The notes: generated by a model not told the origin, from the sequence alone. DNA of 64,000 nucleotides from Oligoflexus sp. (GCA_014377445.1 JACMPP010000086.1:52274-116273), one strand, 5' to 3'. Positions 34,226-42,869 are shown, counted from the stretch's first letter. Made by a program: numbers and translations.

Positions 34226-36000
34226 CTGTTAAAGACCTTGTGAAAAAGCTTCAGGATCTACTCAAACAAAACCAACTTTCCGCTTACGTCGTTCCAAGTG
34301 CCGATCCTCACCAGAGTGAGTACGTGGCCGAAAAATGGGGCCGTCGTCAGTTCATCAGTGGCTTTACCGGTTCGGCCGGGCTCTTTGCCACCAATCTCGA
34401 GACGGCAGGTCTCTGGACGGATGGCCGTTACTTTGAACAAGCCGAGAGCGAACTCAAAGGCAGTTCGATCACTCTCTTTCGTCAAGGCCAGACCGGTGTT
34501 CCCGACTGGCAGGATTGGATGATCCAGACTCTGGAAAAGGGGAGTCGCGTCGGGATCAATCCCAATCTCTTCTCAACGCAGTCTTATCAGAAGATCGCGA
34601 GTCAGTTTGCCAAAGCCGGACTCGAACTCGTTCCCCAGGCGAACGATCTCATCGACAGCATCTGGGCCAAAGCCAGACCCGAACTTCCCGGCGAGAAACT
34701 ATCGACCCATCCCATTCAATTTGCTGGCGAAGACCATACGAGCAAACTGAAGCGCCTTCGTGAAAGCATGGCGAAGGTCTCGGCGAAATCGATCGTCATC
34801 TCCGCCCTGGATGAAATCGCCTGGCTCTTCAACTTGCGTGGACGCGATGTCCCCTGCAATCCTGTGTTCTATGCCTATGCTGTGGTAACCGCCGATCAGG
34901 CAACGCTTTACACCGAGACAGCCAAGCTTGATGCTGATCTCAGGCAAGCTCTGGGTCATTCCATTGCGATCGAAGCCTACGAGAAATTTGCGGACTCTGT
35001 GGCGAATCTTCAGGGTCCTGTATGGCTTGATCCAACGACGAGCAGTGCCGCGGTCGAAGTTGCCCTTAAAGGCAAGAACGTGCCGATTCTCAGCCAGGAA
35101 TCACCGATACCTGTCTGGAAGGCGGTTAAGAACCAAGCCGAACTCTCTGGAATGGAAGCGGCCCATGTTCGCGACGGCGCTGCCATGATCGGCTTTTTGC
35201 GTTGGTTGAAAGAATCTGTCGGCAAAGAAAAAATCACGGAGATGAGTGCTGCGGACAAACTTGAATCCTTCCGAGCCAAGGCTCCCGAATACAAAGGCCC
35301 CAGCTTTTCGACGATCGCTGGCTATGGGGCCCACGCGGCTCTACCGCACTATCGCTCGGCGCCTGAAACGAATTCCGAACTCAAAGCGGAAAATATCTTT
35401 CTCGTCGATTCCGGTGCTCAGTACATTGACGGCACGACTGACATCACGCGCGTCTTCACCCTGGGCAAGCCTGAGCCTCGTCACAAGAAAATTTATACAA
35501 CAGTTCTGAAAGCCCATCTTTTGCTCGGAAGAACGCATTTCCCCAAAGGCACGAACGGCTATCAACTCGATGCCATCGCCAGACAACCGCTTTGGAAGGA
35601 ATCTCTGGATTTCAATCATGGCACAGGTCACGGCGTCGGCGCAGCCCTCTGTGTGCATGAAGGTCCTTTCAGCGTTTCCAAACGCATGAACATGAGTCCA
35701 CTGGAAGCCGGCAACATTCTCTCGAATGAACCCGGTTGTTATCTCGCCGGTGATTTTGGAGTGCGGGTTGAAAACCTGGTGAAGGTTGTGGTTGCACATG
35801 AATCAGCGGCCGGCACTTACTATGCATTTGAGGATTTAACTCTTTGCCCGCATGAACGGGATCTCATCGACGTTTCGCTGCTGAGCGAAGAAGATCGTCG
35901 CCAGGTGAATGACTATCACGCGCGCGTTTTCAAAATACTTTCGCCTCTACTTGGAGACAGGGATAAGGCTTTCCTAGAGGAACAAACCAAAGCAATTTAA
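34222..36000 (+). CDS. Xaa-Pro aminopeptidase (aminopeptidase P)
   Basis: A 592-residue metallopeptidase of family M24. Two creatinase-like N-terminal domains are followed by the pita-bread catalytic domain. Metal ligands are visible: DSGAQY and GTTDITRVF, the HGTGHGVGA motif, HEGP, SNEPGCY and VRVENLV. The length matches eukaryote-like cytosolic aminopeptidase P (about 600) rather than the 440-residue bacterial PepP. It removes N-terminal residues ahead of proline. It is coupled to the frnE-like gene by the ATGA overlap. Confidence 0.93.
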   Translation: MTVKDLVKKLQDLLKQNQLSAYVVPSADPHQSEYVAEKWGRRQFISGFTGSAGLFATNLETAGLWTDGRYFEQAESELKGSSITLFRQGQTGVPDWQDWMIQTLEKGSRVGINPNLFSTQSYQKIASQFAKAGLELVPQANDLIDSIWAKARPELPGEKLSTHPIQFAGEDHTSKLKRLRESMAKVSAKSIVISALDEIAWLFNLRGRDVPCNPVFYAYAVVTADQATLYTETAKLDADLRQALGHSIAIEAYEKFADSVANLQGPVWLDPTTSSAAVEVALKGKNVPILSQESPIPVWKAVKNQAELSGMEAAHVRDGAAMIGFLRWLKESVGKEKITEMSAADKLESFRAKAPEYKGPSFSTIAGYGAHAALPHYRSAPETNSELKAENIFLVDSGAQYIDGTTDITRVFTLGKPEPRHKKIYTTVLKAHLLLGRTHFPKGTNGYQLDAIARQPLWKESLDFNHGTGHGVGAALCVHEGPFSVSKRMNMSPLEAGNILSNEPGCYLAGDFGVRVENLVKVVVAHESAAGTYYAFEDLTLCPHERDLIDVSLLSEEDRRQVNDYHARVFKILSPLLGDRDKAFLEEQTKAI

Positions 36001-36016
36001 TGTCTTCAGTGACAAG

Positions 36017-36040
36017 GGTCGGGGAAGCTGATCCCCGGCC
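36017..36040 (+). terminator. GC-rich hairpin after aminopeptidase P
   Basis: GGTCGGGGA (36017-36025) pairs with TCCCCGGCC (36032-36040), with one G-T pair and a 6-base loop, 17 bases after the stop. No T-run. Confidence 0.5.
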
Positions 36041-36099
36041 TATAGGCACCAATCAAACAACCTGCCGCAAAAAATATTCGCAGTCCTTCAACTCTCGCC

Positions 36100-36491
36100 C
36101 TAAAGTCTCTCGATATTCTCGGGAGGACGCCCAATCACAGCTTTATCGCCACGAACGACGATAGGTCGTTCGATAAGGACAGGATGCTTCACCAGCGCCA
36201 TGAGAACCGCCTCGTCGTCATTCAGATCGAGCTGGGCGTAATGTTCGAGGAACACGCTTTCCTTAGCCCGCACAATACCGCGCGCCCTCATTCCAAGTTT
36301 CTTCAACAGATCCGTAGCTCCTCGATTGAAGGCACCTGATTGAGGTATTCAACGACTTCAAGATCCTCCTTATCCTCGCGAGTATTGAGGAGACCCAGAG
36401 TCGTCCAGCATTTCGAACAGGAAGGATTATAGGCAATAACTTCGACGACCTGATGGTTCCAACCGATCCTGAATAATGGAAAAAAATGCAT
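36100..36491 (-). pseudogene. arsC: Arsenate-reductase (ArsC/Spx fold) gene, frameshifted
   Basis: The first frame reads VIAYNPSCSKCWTTLGLL and VVEYLNQVPSIEELRI before a stop; the second frame continues LKKLGMRARGIVRAKES, then HPVLIERPIVV and GRPPENIERL. Together they give one ArsC-family protein, with the active-site Cys in the NPSCSK loop. The break is near 36306. Restoring one base would give EELR-I-L-LKKLG, as in intact ArsC proteins. Start near ATG 36491 is a guess. Sequencing error remains possible. Confidence 0.82.
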
Positions 36492-36943
36492 TGTTGCAAT
36501 CATGCACACTATTGTTGTGCCTGAACCTCAACTCTAGTGAACTTAAGACTGCACAGACGGAGGAATATCTTCCATTTGATTTCGATTCCAGAAATTCACA
36601 AATTTATTCATGCTTCGAGACCAGAAGCAGAAAACTGAAAGCAACAACCTGCGAACAGATAAGCAAAAGCTGCCTTGATGATCTGGCCTTTGTACCAGGA
36701 ACGATACGTACACCAGTCGCCCCCAATATTTATGACCTAATCACCTACACAAAGGACAAGGCGGAAAATGTCAGCAAGAAACAGTGCCAGACATCCGTCG
36801 TGAGTAGCGCAGCGCCAGCGATTTCTGTCAAATGGGAAAAACAGGAATGGAATATCAGAATTCAGAGGAATGGCAGAGTCTGGTTACACGGCCGAGGCTT
36901 ACCCGAGAAAATGGTCCTATCGAAAGGACTTTCACCGCACTGA
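36476..36943 (+). CDS. Possible small Cys-containing protein, AT-rich
   Basis: A 155-codon frame with no recognised family. It begins over the arsC start on the other strand, contains eight Cys, and is markedly more AT-rich than its neighbours, which suggests transferred or decaying DNA. No ribosome site precedes ATG 36476. An N-terminal stretch (ALLQSCTLLLCLNLN) is mildly hydrophobic and may be a signal. It could be noncoding. Confidence 0.35.
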   Translation: MEKNALLQSCTLLLCLNLNSSELKTAQTEEYLPFDFDSRNSQIYSCFETRSRKLKATTCEQISKSCLDDLAFVPGTIRTPVAPNIYDLITYTKDKAENVSKKQCQTSVVSSAAPAISVKWEKQEWNIRIQRNGRVWLHGRGLPEKMVLSKGLSPH

Positions 36944-36961
36944 CGATGATTAGCCACTAAA

Positions 36962-36992
36962 GCAAAAAAAATCCAATCTAAATGATTGGATT
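36962..36992 (-). terminator. Bidirectional hairpin, strong for the minus strand
   Basis: AATCCAATC (36970-36978) pairs with GATTGGATT (36984-36992) around a 5-base loop. On the minus strand it is followed by a run of eight T, so it mainly ends the GNAT gene. Confidence 0.85.
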
Positions 36993-37002
36993 TCTAAACT
37001 CA

Positions 37003-37527
37003 TTAAATCGTATCCCAACCCACCAGCAACTCGACCTTCTTCTCCCCCGCAATCTCACAGGGAACTTCAGAGATCACCTTACCGCCCATCGTCTTATAGA
37101 ACTCGATACTCGGATTGTCTTTGAGAATCCATAGCATCGCGTTTTGAAATCCAGCGGTTCTCAACTCACGACACGAGGCATCGAAGAGCATCTCGCCGAT
37201 ACCCTGGCGTTGAAATTCTTTGAGGATGTAGATCGCCGAAATCTCGCCGTCGTACTTCAACTCGGGAAACTCACGCTTTGGACCGCTGCTGATGAAACCC
37301 ACGGTTTTCTTCTTCTCTTTATCGTAGGCGACAAGCACATGCGATTTGGGAGAGTACTGATGAAGGATCGAGGTCCACATCTTCTCACGATCTTCATACT
37401 TCAACTGATCGAGATAGGTTTGATTGACGAGTCCCGCATAAGTTGATCGCCACGTTTCAACGTGAACGAACGCAATATCTTTGGCATCTTCCGGCCGTGC
37501 TGGGCGAATGACGATTTCTGAGGACAT
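37003..37527 (-). CDS. GNAT family N-acetyltransferase
   Basis: A 174-residue acetyltransferase. Family elements are IRPARPEDAKDIAFVHVETW at the start, the strand VLVAYDKEKKKTVGFIS, SAIYILKEFQRQGIG (the acetyl-CoA Q/RxxGxG/A loop) near 115, and LWILKDNPSIEFYKTMGGK. ATG 37527, with AGAGG 5 bases upstream, is preferred to GTG 37533. The substrate is unknown. Confidence 0.88.
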   Translation of the reverse strand: MSSEIVIRPARPEDAKDIAFVHVETWRSTYAGLVNQTYLDQLKYEDREKMWTSILHQYSPKSHVLVAYDKEKKKTVGFISSGPKREFPELKYDGEISAIYILKEFQRQGIGEMLFDASCRELRTAGFQNAMLWILKDNPSIEFYKTMGGKVISEVPCEIAGEKKVELLVGWDTI

Positions 37528-37822
37528 AGACACCTCTATCAGCTTCTAAGGGGCCCAAGGAGTGCAGCTGCTATGGGAGTTGCTAAGCTTTGGGGTGTGG
37601 ACCCCTTGATAGTACGACAAAATACACGAAAAATCGATTGGATTCTGTACTGATAGAAATCTAATTCACTAATCATGTCGAAATCTTCTTCACGCGCGTT
37701 GGGAAGTCCCCGGGAATATCAGATATCTAGAGAATATGGGTGTAGGACTGAAGTCGGGATGGACCAGCGAAAGAAGTGTTTCGCTAATCTGGCACGCCGC
37801 AACTGATAGCTCCCGCAAAGTC

Positions 37823-37851
37823 TTGACAAGACCGGCGCCTCGCTTAGTTAA
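37823..37851 (+). promoter_or_regulatory. Possible sigma-70 promoter of the LAS-type peptidase gene
   Basis: TTGACA at 37823-37828 is followed after 16 bases by TAGTTA (37845-37850). It lies about 45 bases before the start codon, within the 360-base divergent gap between the GNAT gene and the peptidase, which holds no other gene. Confidence 0.45.
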
Positions 37852-37891
37852 TAACGCGAAGCTTCGACAACCTTTGATAGCGAGACGTTCC

Positions 37892-39397
37892 ATGTCAAAA
37901 GCAACAAATCTCATTATTCTTGCGCTATCCCTCCTCTCGGGATTCACAGGATTTGCCAATGACGGCCGCGATCGCCACCGAGGTGCTGTTGCCAATCAGT
38001 TCGTCCTCTTCCCCGAACCCATCTCCAAAGCAAACGGCTATCGCTTCCTTGATAAGGATGGCCGAGGTGGGGCTGATGGGACTGAAATGTTCCGTTGGGT
38101 TCGGCCTATCGGTGCGACCATCGTTCGACTCGCCGCATTTGAGACTTATAAGCAAGTCGGTGATGCGCCCTTTCCCATGGCCATCTTCGATCTCACCAGT
38201 GAAAACGGGGATACGCCCGTCGACTTCAGTGCGGGAAAGCCTCCCCGCGGTCGTCATCCCGGAGGCGCACACGATGGTGGCCTCAATATGGATCTGGGTT
38301 ATTACCTGACCTCGGACAAGGGCAAAGTCTTCCAACCCGACCTTGCCGCCTGCACAGAACATTTTAAGAAGCCCAAAGAGTTATCCAAAGCTCCGCTCGA
38401 AGATGCCTCGCAATGCATGGACGCTGCGGACAAAGTCTCGATCAAACACGAAAGTTTATTCCTGCTCGAACTCGCCAAGTTAAATCGGGAGTTTTTCGAC
38501 TCCGACCTCATCGAAGAGATCGGTATCGACTGGGAAGTGCGAAAGCTGGTATTGAAGCAACTTGAGACCTGGTCCAAGACCAACAGCTACGGAGCCACGA
38601 ACGAACTCACCAACACCCTCTCCCATGCCTTCACATCGGATGTCTGGGATGGGTGGTCGACCTCGCATCATCATCACGTGCATGTTCGCATGCGCGAACT
38701 CAATATGATGGGACGCTTTCGTCAGGCCTTCGATCGGCTCGTGGCGCGTGAGAAGCAAAACGATCTGGCGCTTATGAAGGACAAAAACCCAGCTTCAGCC
38801 GAACACCTTTGGGTAAGACTTTATTCCTCCAATCTCTCGAACGCTATTGAAGCCGAAGTGCTCGGCGCCAATCCCAATAACGACGCCCGATTTACCAGCG
38901 ATGCCCTCGCTGCGCAAAATTCGGATCCCTCCCGCTTTCCGAAAGTGTCGGCAAGTTGGGATCTCGACGACGAACTGCGCACGGCCGCAAGCAAAGCCGA
39001 GGTGAAAGTGGAAATCCTTTCGGCTGGAAAAGTGCAGAAGACCCTCTCGAAATCCCAGAATTTACCAGAGCGTCCGGCCTACCTCAACATAGCGGTTGAA
39101 GCGAATCAGATCCACGGCGTCATCGAAAACGATGCTCTTGGCAAAAGTATGGGCATCAAACTCGCCATGCCTCAGCCCTACCTGAACTACATTACCGCTG
39201 CATCGTACTTTGTCTCTTACGGTGACAACGCGGAGCCAAGGAAAGTGTTGGCGACCGGACCTGATTTTACGGCTTCGATAGGAATTGAGAAAGCCAAACC
39301 CATCAGTCACATCAATGCCCAACTCATATTGAGTGGACGCATGGTCCTGAACATCCCCGTTTACAGCAGTCTACTCTGGACGCCTGCGGTTAAGTAA
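37892..39397 (+). CDS. Exported LAS-type (MepA/M15-like) metallopeptidase-like protein
   Basis: A 501-residue secreted protein with signal peptide residues 1-23 (SGFTGFA-N). PGGAHDGGLNMDLG at 124-137 has the H-x6-D spacing (H127, D134) of LAS peptidases such as MepA or D,D-carboxypeptidases, and SHHHHVHVRMR near 258-266 supplies the final H-x-H ligands. These enzymes cut peptide cross-links of the cell wall. The C-terminal 200 residues are beta-rich and unassigned. The start at 37892 is chosen for the signal peptide; its ribosome site is weak. I infer a cell-wall role from motif order alone. Confidence 0.65.
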   Translation: MSKATNLIILALSLLSGFTGFANDGRDRHRGAVANQFVLFPEPISKANGYRFLDKDGRGGADGTEMFRWVRPIGATIVRLAAFETYKQVGDAPFPMAIFDLTSENGDTPVDFSAGKPPRGRHPGGAHDGGLNMDLGYYLTSDKGKVFQPDLAACTEHFKKPKELSKAPLEDASQCMDAADKVSIKHESLFLLELAKLNREFFDSDLIEEIGIDWEVRKLVLKQLETWSKTNSYGATNELTNTLSHAFTSDVWDGWSTSHHHHVHVRMRELNMMGRFRQAFDRLVAREKQNDLALMKDKNPASAEHLWVRLYSSNLSNAIEAEVLGANPNNDARFTSDALAAQNSDPSRFPKVSASWDLDDELRTAASKAEVKVEILSAGKVQKTLSKSQNLPERPAYLNIAVEANQIHGVIENDALGKSMGIKLAMPQPYLNYITAASYFVSYGDNAEPRKVLATGPDFTASIGIEKAKPISHINAQLILSGRMVLNIPVYSSLLWTPAVK

Positions 39398-39415
39398 ATC
39401 ATTGTCATTCCGGGA

Positions 39416-39445
39416 AAAAGGCGCTTTTGAGTCGCCTTTTCTTTA
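39416..39445 (+). terminator. Rho-independent terminator
   Basis: AAAAGGCG (39416-39423) pairs with CGCCTTTT (39433-39440) around a 9-base loop, then CTTTA. Confidence 0.82.
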
Positions 39446-39556
39446 TTAATAATAGTGGAATCAGTGAGTTATAATTATTCGAATTTAACTGCAATGAAAT
39501 GACGCACCTCAGGTCTTAGGGCGAGAAGTTCTCAAACCCCTGACTGGAGTGCTCGT

Positions 39557-39817
39557 ATGAACCCCTTTATGAAACGCCTCGCCACCTTCTCCCTCGTTAT
39601 CGCCGCTGCTTTCGGTTTCAAGTACTTTTCCAAATCCTCAGACCATGATGACATCAAAAAAACCTATCTCGAAGAAGTCTGCAAAGACGACAACTGCCGA
39701 GAGCTGGTCAGCGAGCGCTTCGAAGGTTGCTTTGATGACAACTACGAAGTCGGTGGCTACCGCCGCTCGAACAAATTCAGCCAAGAGAATTTCGAAAAAT
39801 GCATCATTCAAAAATGA
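39557..39817 (+). CDS. Small membrane/exported protein, unknown
   Basis: An 86-residue protein that I do not recognise. One hydrophobic N-terminal segment (LATFSLVIAAAFGF) is a signal or anchor. The rest is charged with four Cys (EVCKDDNCRE, EGCFDD, FEKCII), able to form two disulfides outside the cytoplasm. GGAG lies 9 bases before ATG 39557. It is 13 bases before the BI-1 gene and probably cotranscribed. Confidence 0.7.
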   Translation: MNPFMKRLATFSLVIAAAFGFKYFSKSSDHDDIKKTYLEEVCKDDNCRELVSERFEGCFDDNYEVGGYRRSNKFSQENFEKCIIQK

Positions 39818-39830
39818 AAGGATATGAACC

Positions 39831-40514
39831 ATGAATACGTCTGTCTACCCAACGATCCAAGCCGAAGAATCAGCCAAATCACGTTTTATTAAAAAAACCT
39901 ACTTCCACCTCGCCGCCGCGATCGCAACCTTCGCACTCCTTGAAACCTTTTTCTTCTCAACAGGCATCGCTCAGTCGATTCTGGATGTCATGTCTCATAT
40001 GAATCCAGCGATCATTCTCATCGCACTCGTCCTCATTAATCTTTTCGCGTCCAAGAAAGCTCACACGTCGCGTGCGAAAGCTGGGCAGTACATCGGGCTG
40101 GGTGCTTACATCCTTGCTGAAGCCATCATCTTCGTCCCCTTGATCGCGATGAGCCTCATGCGTGGCGGCACAGATCTCCTTGCGACTGCCGCCCTTGCAA
40201 CGGGCATTGGAGTCGTCGGCATCACTCTTCTGGCCTTGTCTTACGACACGGATTGGTCTGTGCTGGATATGGGATTGAGAGTGGCTGGGCTTTCCGCATT
40301 CGCTCTTATCGTCTGCTCTTGTCTCTTCGGCTTCACCCTGGGAACTTTGTTCACCGTGGTGATGCTCGCTTTCTCAGCTGTCGCGATCCTTCGTCAAACA
40401 GGAGCCACTCTTCACCAGTATGGAGAAGAACAATACATCGCGGCCTCACTTGGACTATTCGCATCAATCATGCTGCTCTTCTGGTATGTGCTTCGCTTTA
40501 TGAATCGTCGTTGA
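39831..40514 (+). CDS. Bax-inhibitor-1 family membrane protein
   Basis: A 227-residue protein with seven predicted membrane helices, typical of the BI-1/YccA family (pH-dependent calcium leak in known members). Family blocks include FIKKTYFHLAAAI, GAYILAEAIIFVP and YDTDWSVLDMGLRV, then LHQYGEEQYIAASLGL, with acidic residues in the C-terminal region that form the pH sensor. AAAGGA precedes ATG 39831. Confidence 0.9.
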   Translation: MNTSVYPTIQAEESAKSRFIKKTYFHLAAAIATFALLETFFFSTGIAQSILDVMSHMNPAIILIALVLINLFASKKAHTSRAKAGQYIGLGAYILAEAIIFVPLIAMSLMRGGTDLLATAALATGIGVVGITLLALSYDTDWSVLDMGLRVAGLSAFALIVCSCLFGFTLGTLFTVVMLAFSAVAILRQTGATLHQYGEEQYIAASLGLFASIMLLFWYVLRFMNRR

Positions 40515-40650
40515 TCACCTCAGCCCTAATCTCCCAAGATAATCTTCGATATTCGAAAGATCTTCCGAGGAGATTAGGGCCGCGATATACCCATCAGGCC
40601 TGATCAGCACGGCCTTACCGCTTTGGAGCCCATAGTTCTGCTGAAATTCG
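40515..40650 (-). pseudogene. FAD-dependent monooxygenase C-terminal remnant
   Basis: A minus-strand frame with YGLQSGKAVLIRPDGYIAAL. The segment xLxRPDGYIA closes the C-terminal thioredoxin-like domain of phenol-hydroxylase-type FAD monooxygenases (PheA/TfdB group). Only about 45 residues remain and the body of about 500 residues is absent. The stop abuts the BI-1 stop. Confidence 0.65.
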
Positions 40651-40729
40651 AGAGCCTCACCCGGATTATTTCGATGATCCCGACTTCGTCCCCGAACTTG
40701 CACGTTTCTTCAAGGCTTACTTTAGCTAG
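40651..40729 (+). pseudogene. 3' end of an unidentified lost gene, plus strand
   Basis: From about 40651 one frame reads EPHPDYFDDPDF, then VPELARFFKAYFS and TAG, with codon choice like the native genes. No start, family or body is visible. A terminator lies 106 bases downstream. Confidence 0.25.
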
Positions 40730-40834
40730 ACCTTCCCCCGCCTGACCTCCATGTCACGCTTTCTAAAATGCCTCCTCCTTGCTCCAAATAGCCAGGACCC
40801 GACTTAGACTGAAGGACAATTCTTCAAGCGATTT

Positions 40835-40860
40835 GAGCCGCATTTATGCGGGTCTTTTTT
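40835..40860 (+). terminator. Orphan Rho-independent terminator
   Basis: GAGCCGCAT (40835-40843) pairs with ATGCGGGTC (40846-40854) with one mismatch, then six T. No intact gene precedes it on the plus strand. Confidence 0.7.
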
Positions 40861-40877
40861 ACAAAAATCCTCGATAA

Positions 40878-41020
40878 TTCCCCTACACAACTCAGTTAAG
40901 TGACGAAATTATTATTATGACCAAATTACATAGTCCTATGGCGTTAAAAGGCTGGGAAGAGAATTTTGAGAAGAGTGCAAAAAAGAAGCAGATGAAATAG
41001 AAGAGAGCGAGGAGGAATGA
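40878..41020 (+). pseudogene. MazE/AbrB-type antitoxin remnant, truncated and frameshifted
   Basis: The frame has LSDEIIIMTKLHS and LKGWEENFEKSAKK, resembling the strand DGDEIIIRP and the G-W-x-E-x-F-x-x-x-A helix of MazE-family antitoxins. The N-terminal DNA-binding half is missing. A run of six A at 40979-40984 ends the frame at a nearby stop; with one more A it would read on as EADEIEESEEE to a TGA at 41018. An ATG behind GAGGAGGA overlaps that TGA at 41017 and would be the toxin start, but only a 20-codon frame remains. Confidence 0.5.
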
Positions 41021-41123
41021 AATTCCTTAAAAAGAATACTTCCCAAACGAAAACCAAATCTCAATTTATCTGCTGGTGAGCGGCTGGTTATTTACTGGTT
41101 GATAGCATGGAGTTGATAGACGC

Positions 41124-41154
41124 AAAAAAGCCCAGCTTATCGCTGGGCTTTTTT
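41124..41154 (-). terminator. Rho-independent terminator of the tRNA-Ile gene
   Basis: AAAAAAGCCCAGC (41124-41136) and GCTGGGCTTTTTT (41142-41154) form a perfect 13-bp stem with a 5-base loop. It follows the tRNA 3' end by 3 bases on the minus strand. Confidence 0.95.
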
Positions 41155-41157
41155 GAA

Positions 41158-41234
41158 TGGTGGGGATGAGATGACTCGAACATCCGACCTCACGCTTATC
41201 AGGCGTGTGCTCTAACCAACTGAGCTACATCCCC
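41158..41234 (-). tRNA. tRNA-Ile(GAT)
   Basis: On the minus strand the sequence begins GGGGATGTAGCTCAG and ends with the CATCCCC acceptor arm, discriminator A and an encoded CCA. The anticodon stem CACGC/GCGTG encloses CTGATAA, giving anticodon GAT. The T arm has GTTCGAGTC. It stands alone, without rRNA. Confidence 0.97.
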
Positions 41235-41335
41235 AAAAACAGGAAGCCTTTATATAAGGACTCTAGCCGGGACTGTCAACTTTCTTTTCGGAACCCACAA
41301 AACTTTGCGTCAATCCAAGCCTTTCTGGGCTCGGG

Positions 41336-41378
41336 CAAAAAGAAAGAGCGCTGACAAGTTAATGCCGCGCTCTTCTTT
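41336..41378 (-). terminator. Terminator of the Fis-type gene
   Basis: AAGAGCGC (41344-41351) pairs with GCGCTCTT (41367-41374) around a 15-base loop; on the minus strand it runs into TTTCTTTTT. Confidence 0.75.
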
Positions 41379-41402
41379 CCAAAACAAATTAAGAACGAAT
41401 TC

Positions 41403-41684
41403 TTAGTTTGTGAAGGATGGTGTTTCGTTAACGTCGCCTTCTTCGCCGCCGACTTTGGCCTTTAGACCCCAATCAGAAGCGCCGTAACGTTTCAGCTTGC
41501 GCTGAAGAGTACGGATACCGATCCCAAGAGCACGTGCTGTGTGGGTACGGTTGAAGTTTTTCTGGCGGAGAGTTTCGAGAATAACAATACGCTCGATCTC
41601 ACGAAGCTTTGTTCCCGCTGGGAAGACTACCGAAGATGTGTCGAAATTAAGGGCGGCTTCGGTTACGTTATCAGGTGTCATCAT
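41403..41684 (-). CDS. Small Fis-type DNA-binding protein
   Basis: A 93-residue protein with a Fis-type helix-turn-helix, as at the end of sigma-54 activators: ILETLRQKNFNRTHTARALGIGIRTLQRKL (about 35-65, shown here only as the motif core NRTHTARALGI and RTLQRKLKRYG). It has no AAA+ domain. ATG 41684 has GGAGG 8 bases upstream. It may compete with or assist enhancer-binding proteins, or organise DNA. It ends at its own terminator. Confidence 0.82.
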   Translation of the reverse strand: MMTPDNVTEAALNFDTSSVVFPAGTKLREIERIVILETLRQKNFNRTHTARALGIGIRTLQRKLKRYGASDWGLKAKVGGEEGDVNETPSFTN

Positions 41685-42017
41685 AGCTGATTTCCTCCGG
41701 TTTGCTATTATCCTCGATTCCATGGGTCCAAAAGCTAATGCTCAAAGATTCCAAGGAAGCGCTGTACCTACGTTTTAACTGGCAATCAATTAACGGCTCA
41801 AAACTCGTCGTGCACGACTTCTCGATGTCTTGACGCTACCTAATTGCCTTAGCTGCGACAAATTAGCAGTTTGTCAGACAATGTCAACATATTTAGTGAT
41901 GATTTTTCGACTTCCCTAAATTTTTTTCCAAAGCCTGCACGTCCTTCGTTTCAATCCTCTGAAATCAAATCCCAAACTGCTTTAGTAATCTGGCCACCTA
42001 ATTTCACTAAGCGACTT

Positions 42018-42869
42018 TTAGATCTGGCATTGAGGACAGTAATACGTCGCCCGTCCGCCAATTTTCTTATGCTTGATCACTGAAGAGCACTGGCCGCAGT
42101 CATCGCCTTCCCGTCCGTAGACTTGCAAGGCGAGTTCAAAGTAGCCCGGCTTTCCATCCGCATGTCGGTAATCTCGGAAGCTTGTCCCTCCGGCGATGAT
42201 TGCCTCCTTAAGAACGGCTTGGATCTCGGCCGCGATCCTATCCCACTCGAGACGCTTCACTTTGCTCGCTTGACGGGTGGGCCTCACACGAGCCCGAAAG
42301 AGCGATTCATTCGCATAGATGTTGCCTACGCCTACGACGTTGTGTGCATCCATCAGGAAACTCTTCACCGCGACAGTCTTCCCCCGGCTCCGCTCCCAGA
42401 GATGTCCTGCCAGATCAACCTTATCAAGCGGCTCAGGGCCCAGCTTGAGGAGGAGCGGATGATCGGCTAGCTCTTTGGTGCTACACGCTAGGATGCATCC
42501 AAAACGCCTGGGATCCACGAAGTGCAGATAAAGAGAGAGGGAATCCTGTCCTTGCTTCTTCTTTTGATCGAGAATGCGGAAGCTCGCATGGGTGTGTTTC
42601 CACGAAGGCTCCTCTTCCTGACTCATCAAAATGTTTCCGGTCATGCCCAGATGAAAGATTCCACATCCTTTCGCTGTCTCGACCAACATATACTTAGACC
42701 GGCGTCTGACTTTAAGCACCGGACTTCCGACCAGCAGATCGACAAATTCTTTAGTCGGTATCGGCCAACGCAAATCCGGACGATGGAACACCGCCTCACT
42801 GATGGTTCGCCCTTCGAGGACCTCTTGGACCGCGCGGGTCAAACATTCGACTTCAGGTAACTCGGGCAT
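42018..42869 (-). CDS. mutM: Formamidopyrimidine-DNA glycosylase
   Basis: Removes oxidised purines such as 8-oxoguanine from DNA and nicks the strand. The N-terminal MPELPEVE supplies the catalytic Pro1 and Glu2. The H2TH region has NIYANESLFRA near 170. The C-terminal zinc finger CGQC...CPQC closes the protein with the conserved Arg in GRATYYC. The length of 283 residues is normal. Confidence 0.96.
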   Translation of the reverse strand: MPELPEVECLTRAVQEVLEGRTISEAVFHRPDLRWPIPTKEFVDLLVGSPVLKVRRRSKYMLVETAKGCGIFHLGMTGNILMSQEEEPSWKHTHASFRILDQKKKQGQDSLSLYLHFVDPRRFGCILACSTKELADHPLLLKLGPEPLDKVDLAGHLWERSRGKTVAVKSFLMDAHNVVGVGNIYANESLFRARVRPTRQASKVKRLEWDRIAAEIQAVLKEAIIAGGTSFRDYRHADGKPGYFELALQVYGREGDDCGQCSSVIKHKKIGGRATYYCPQCQI

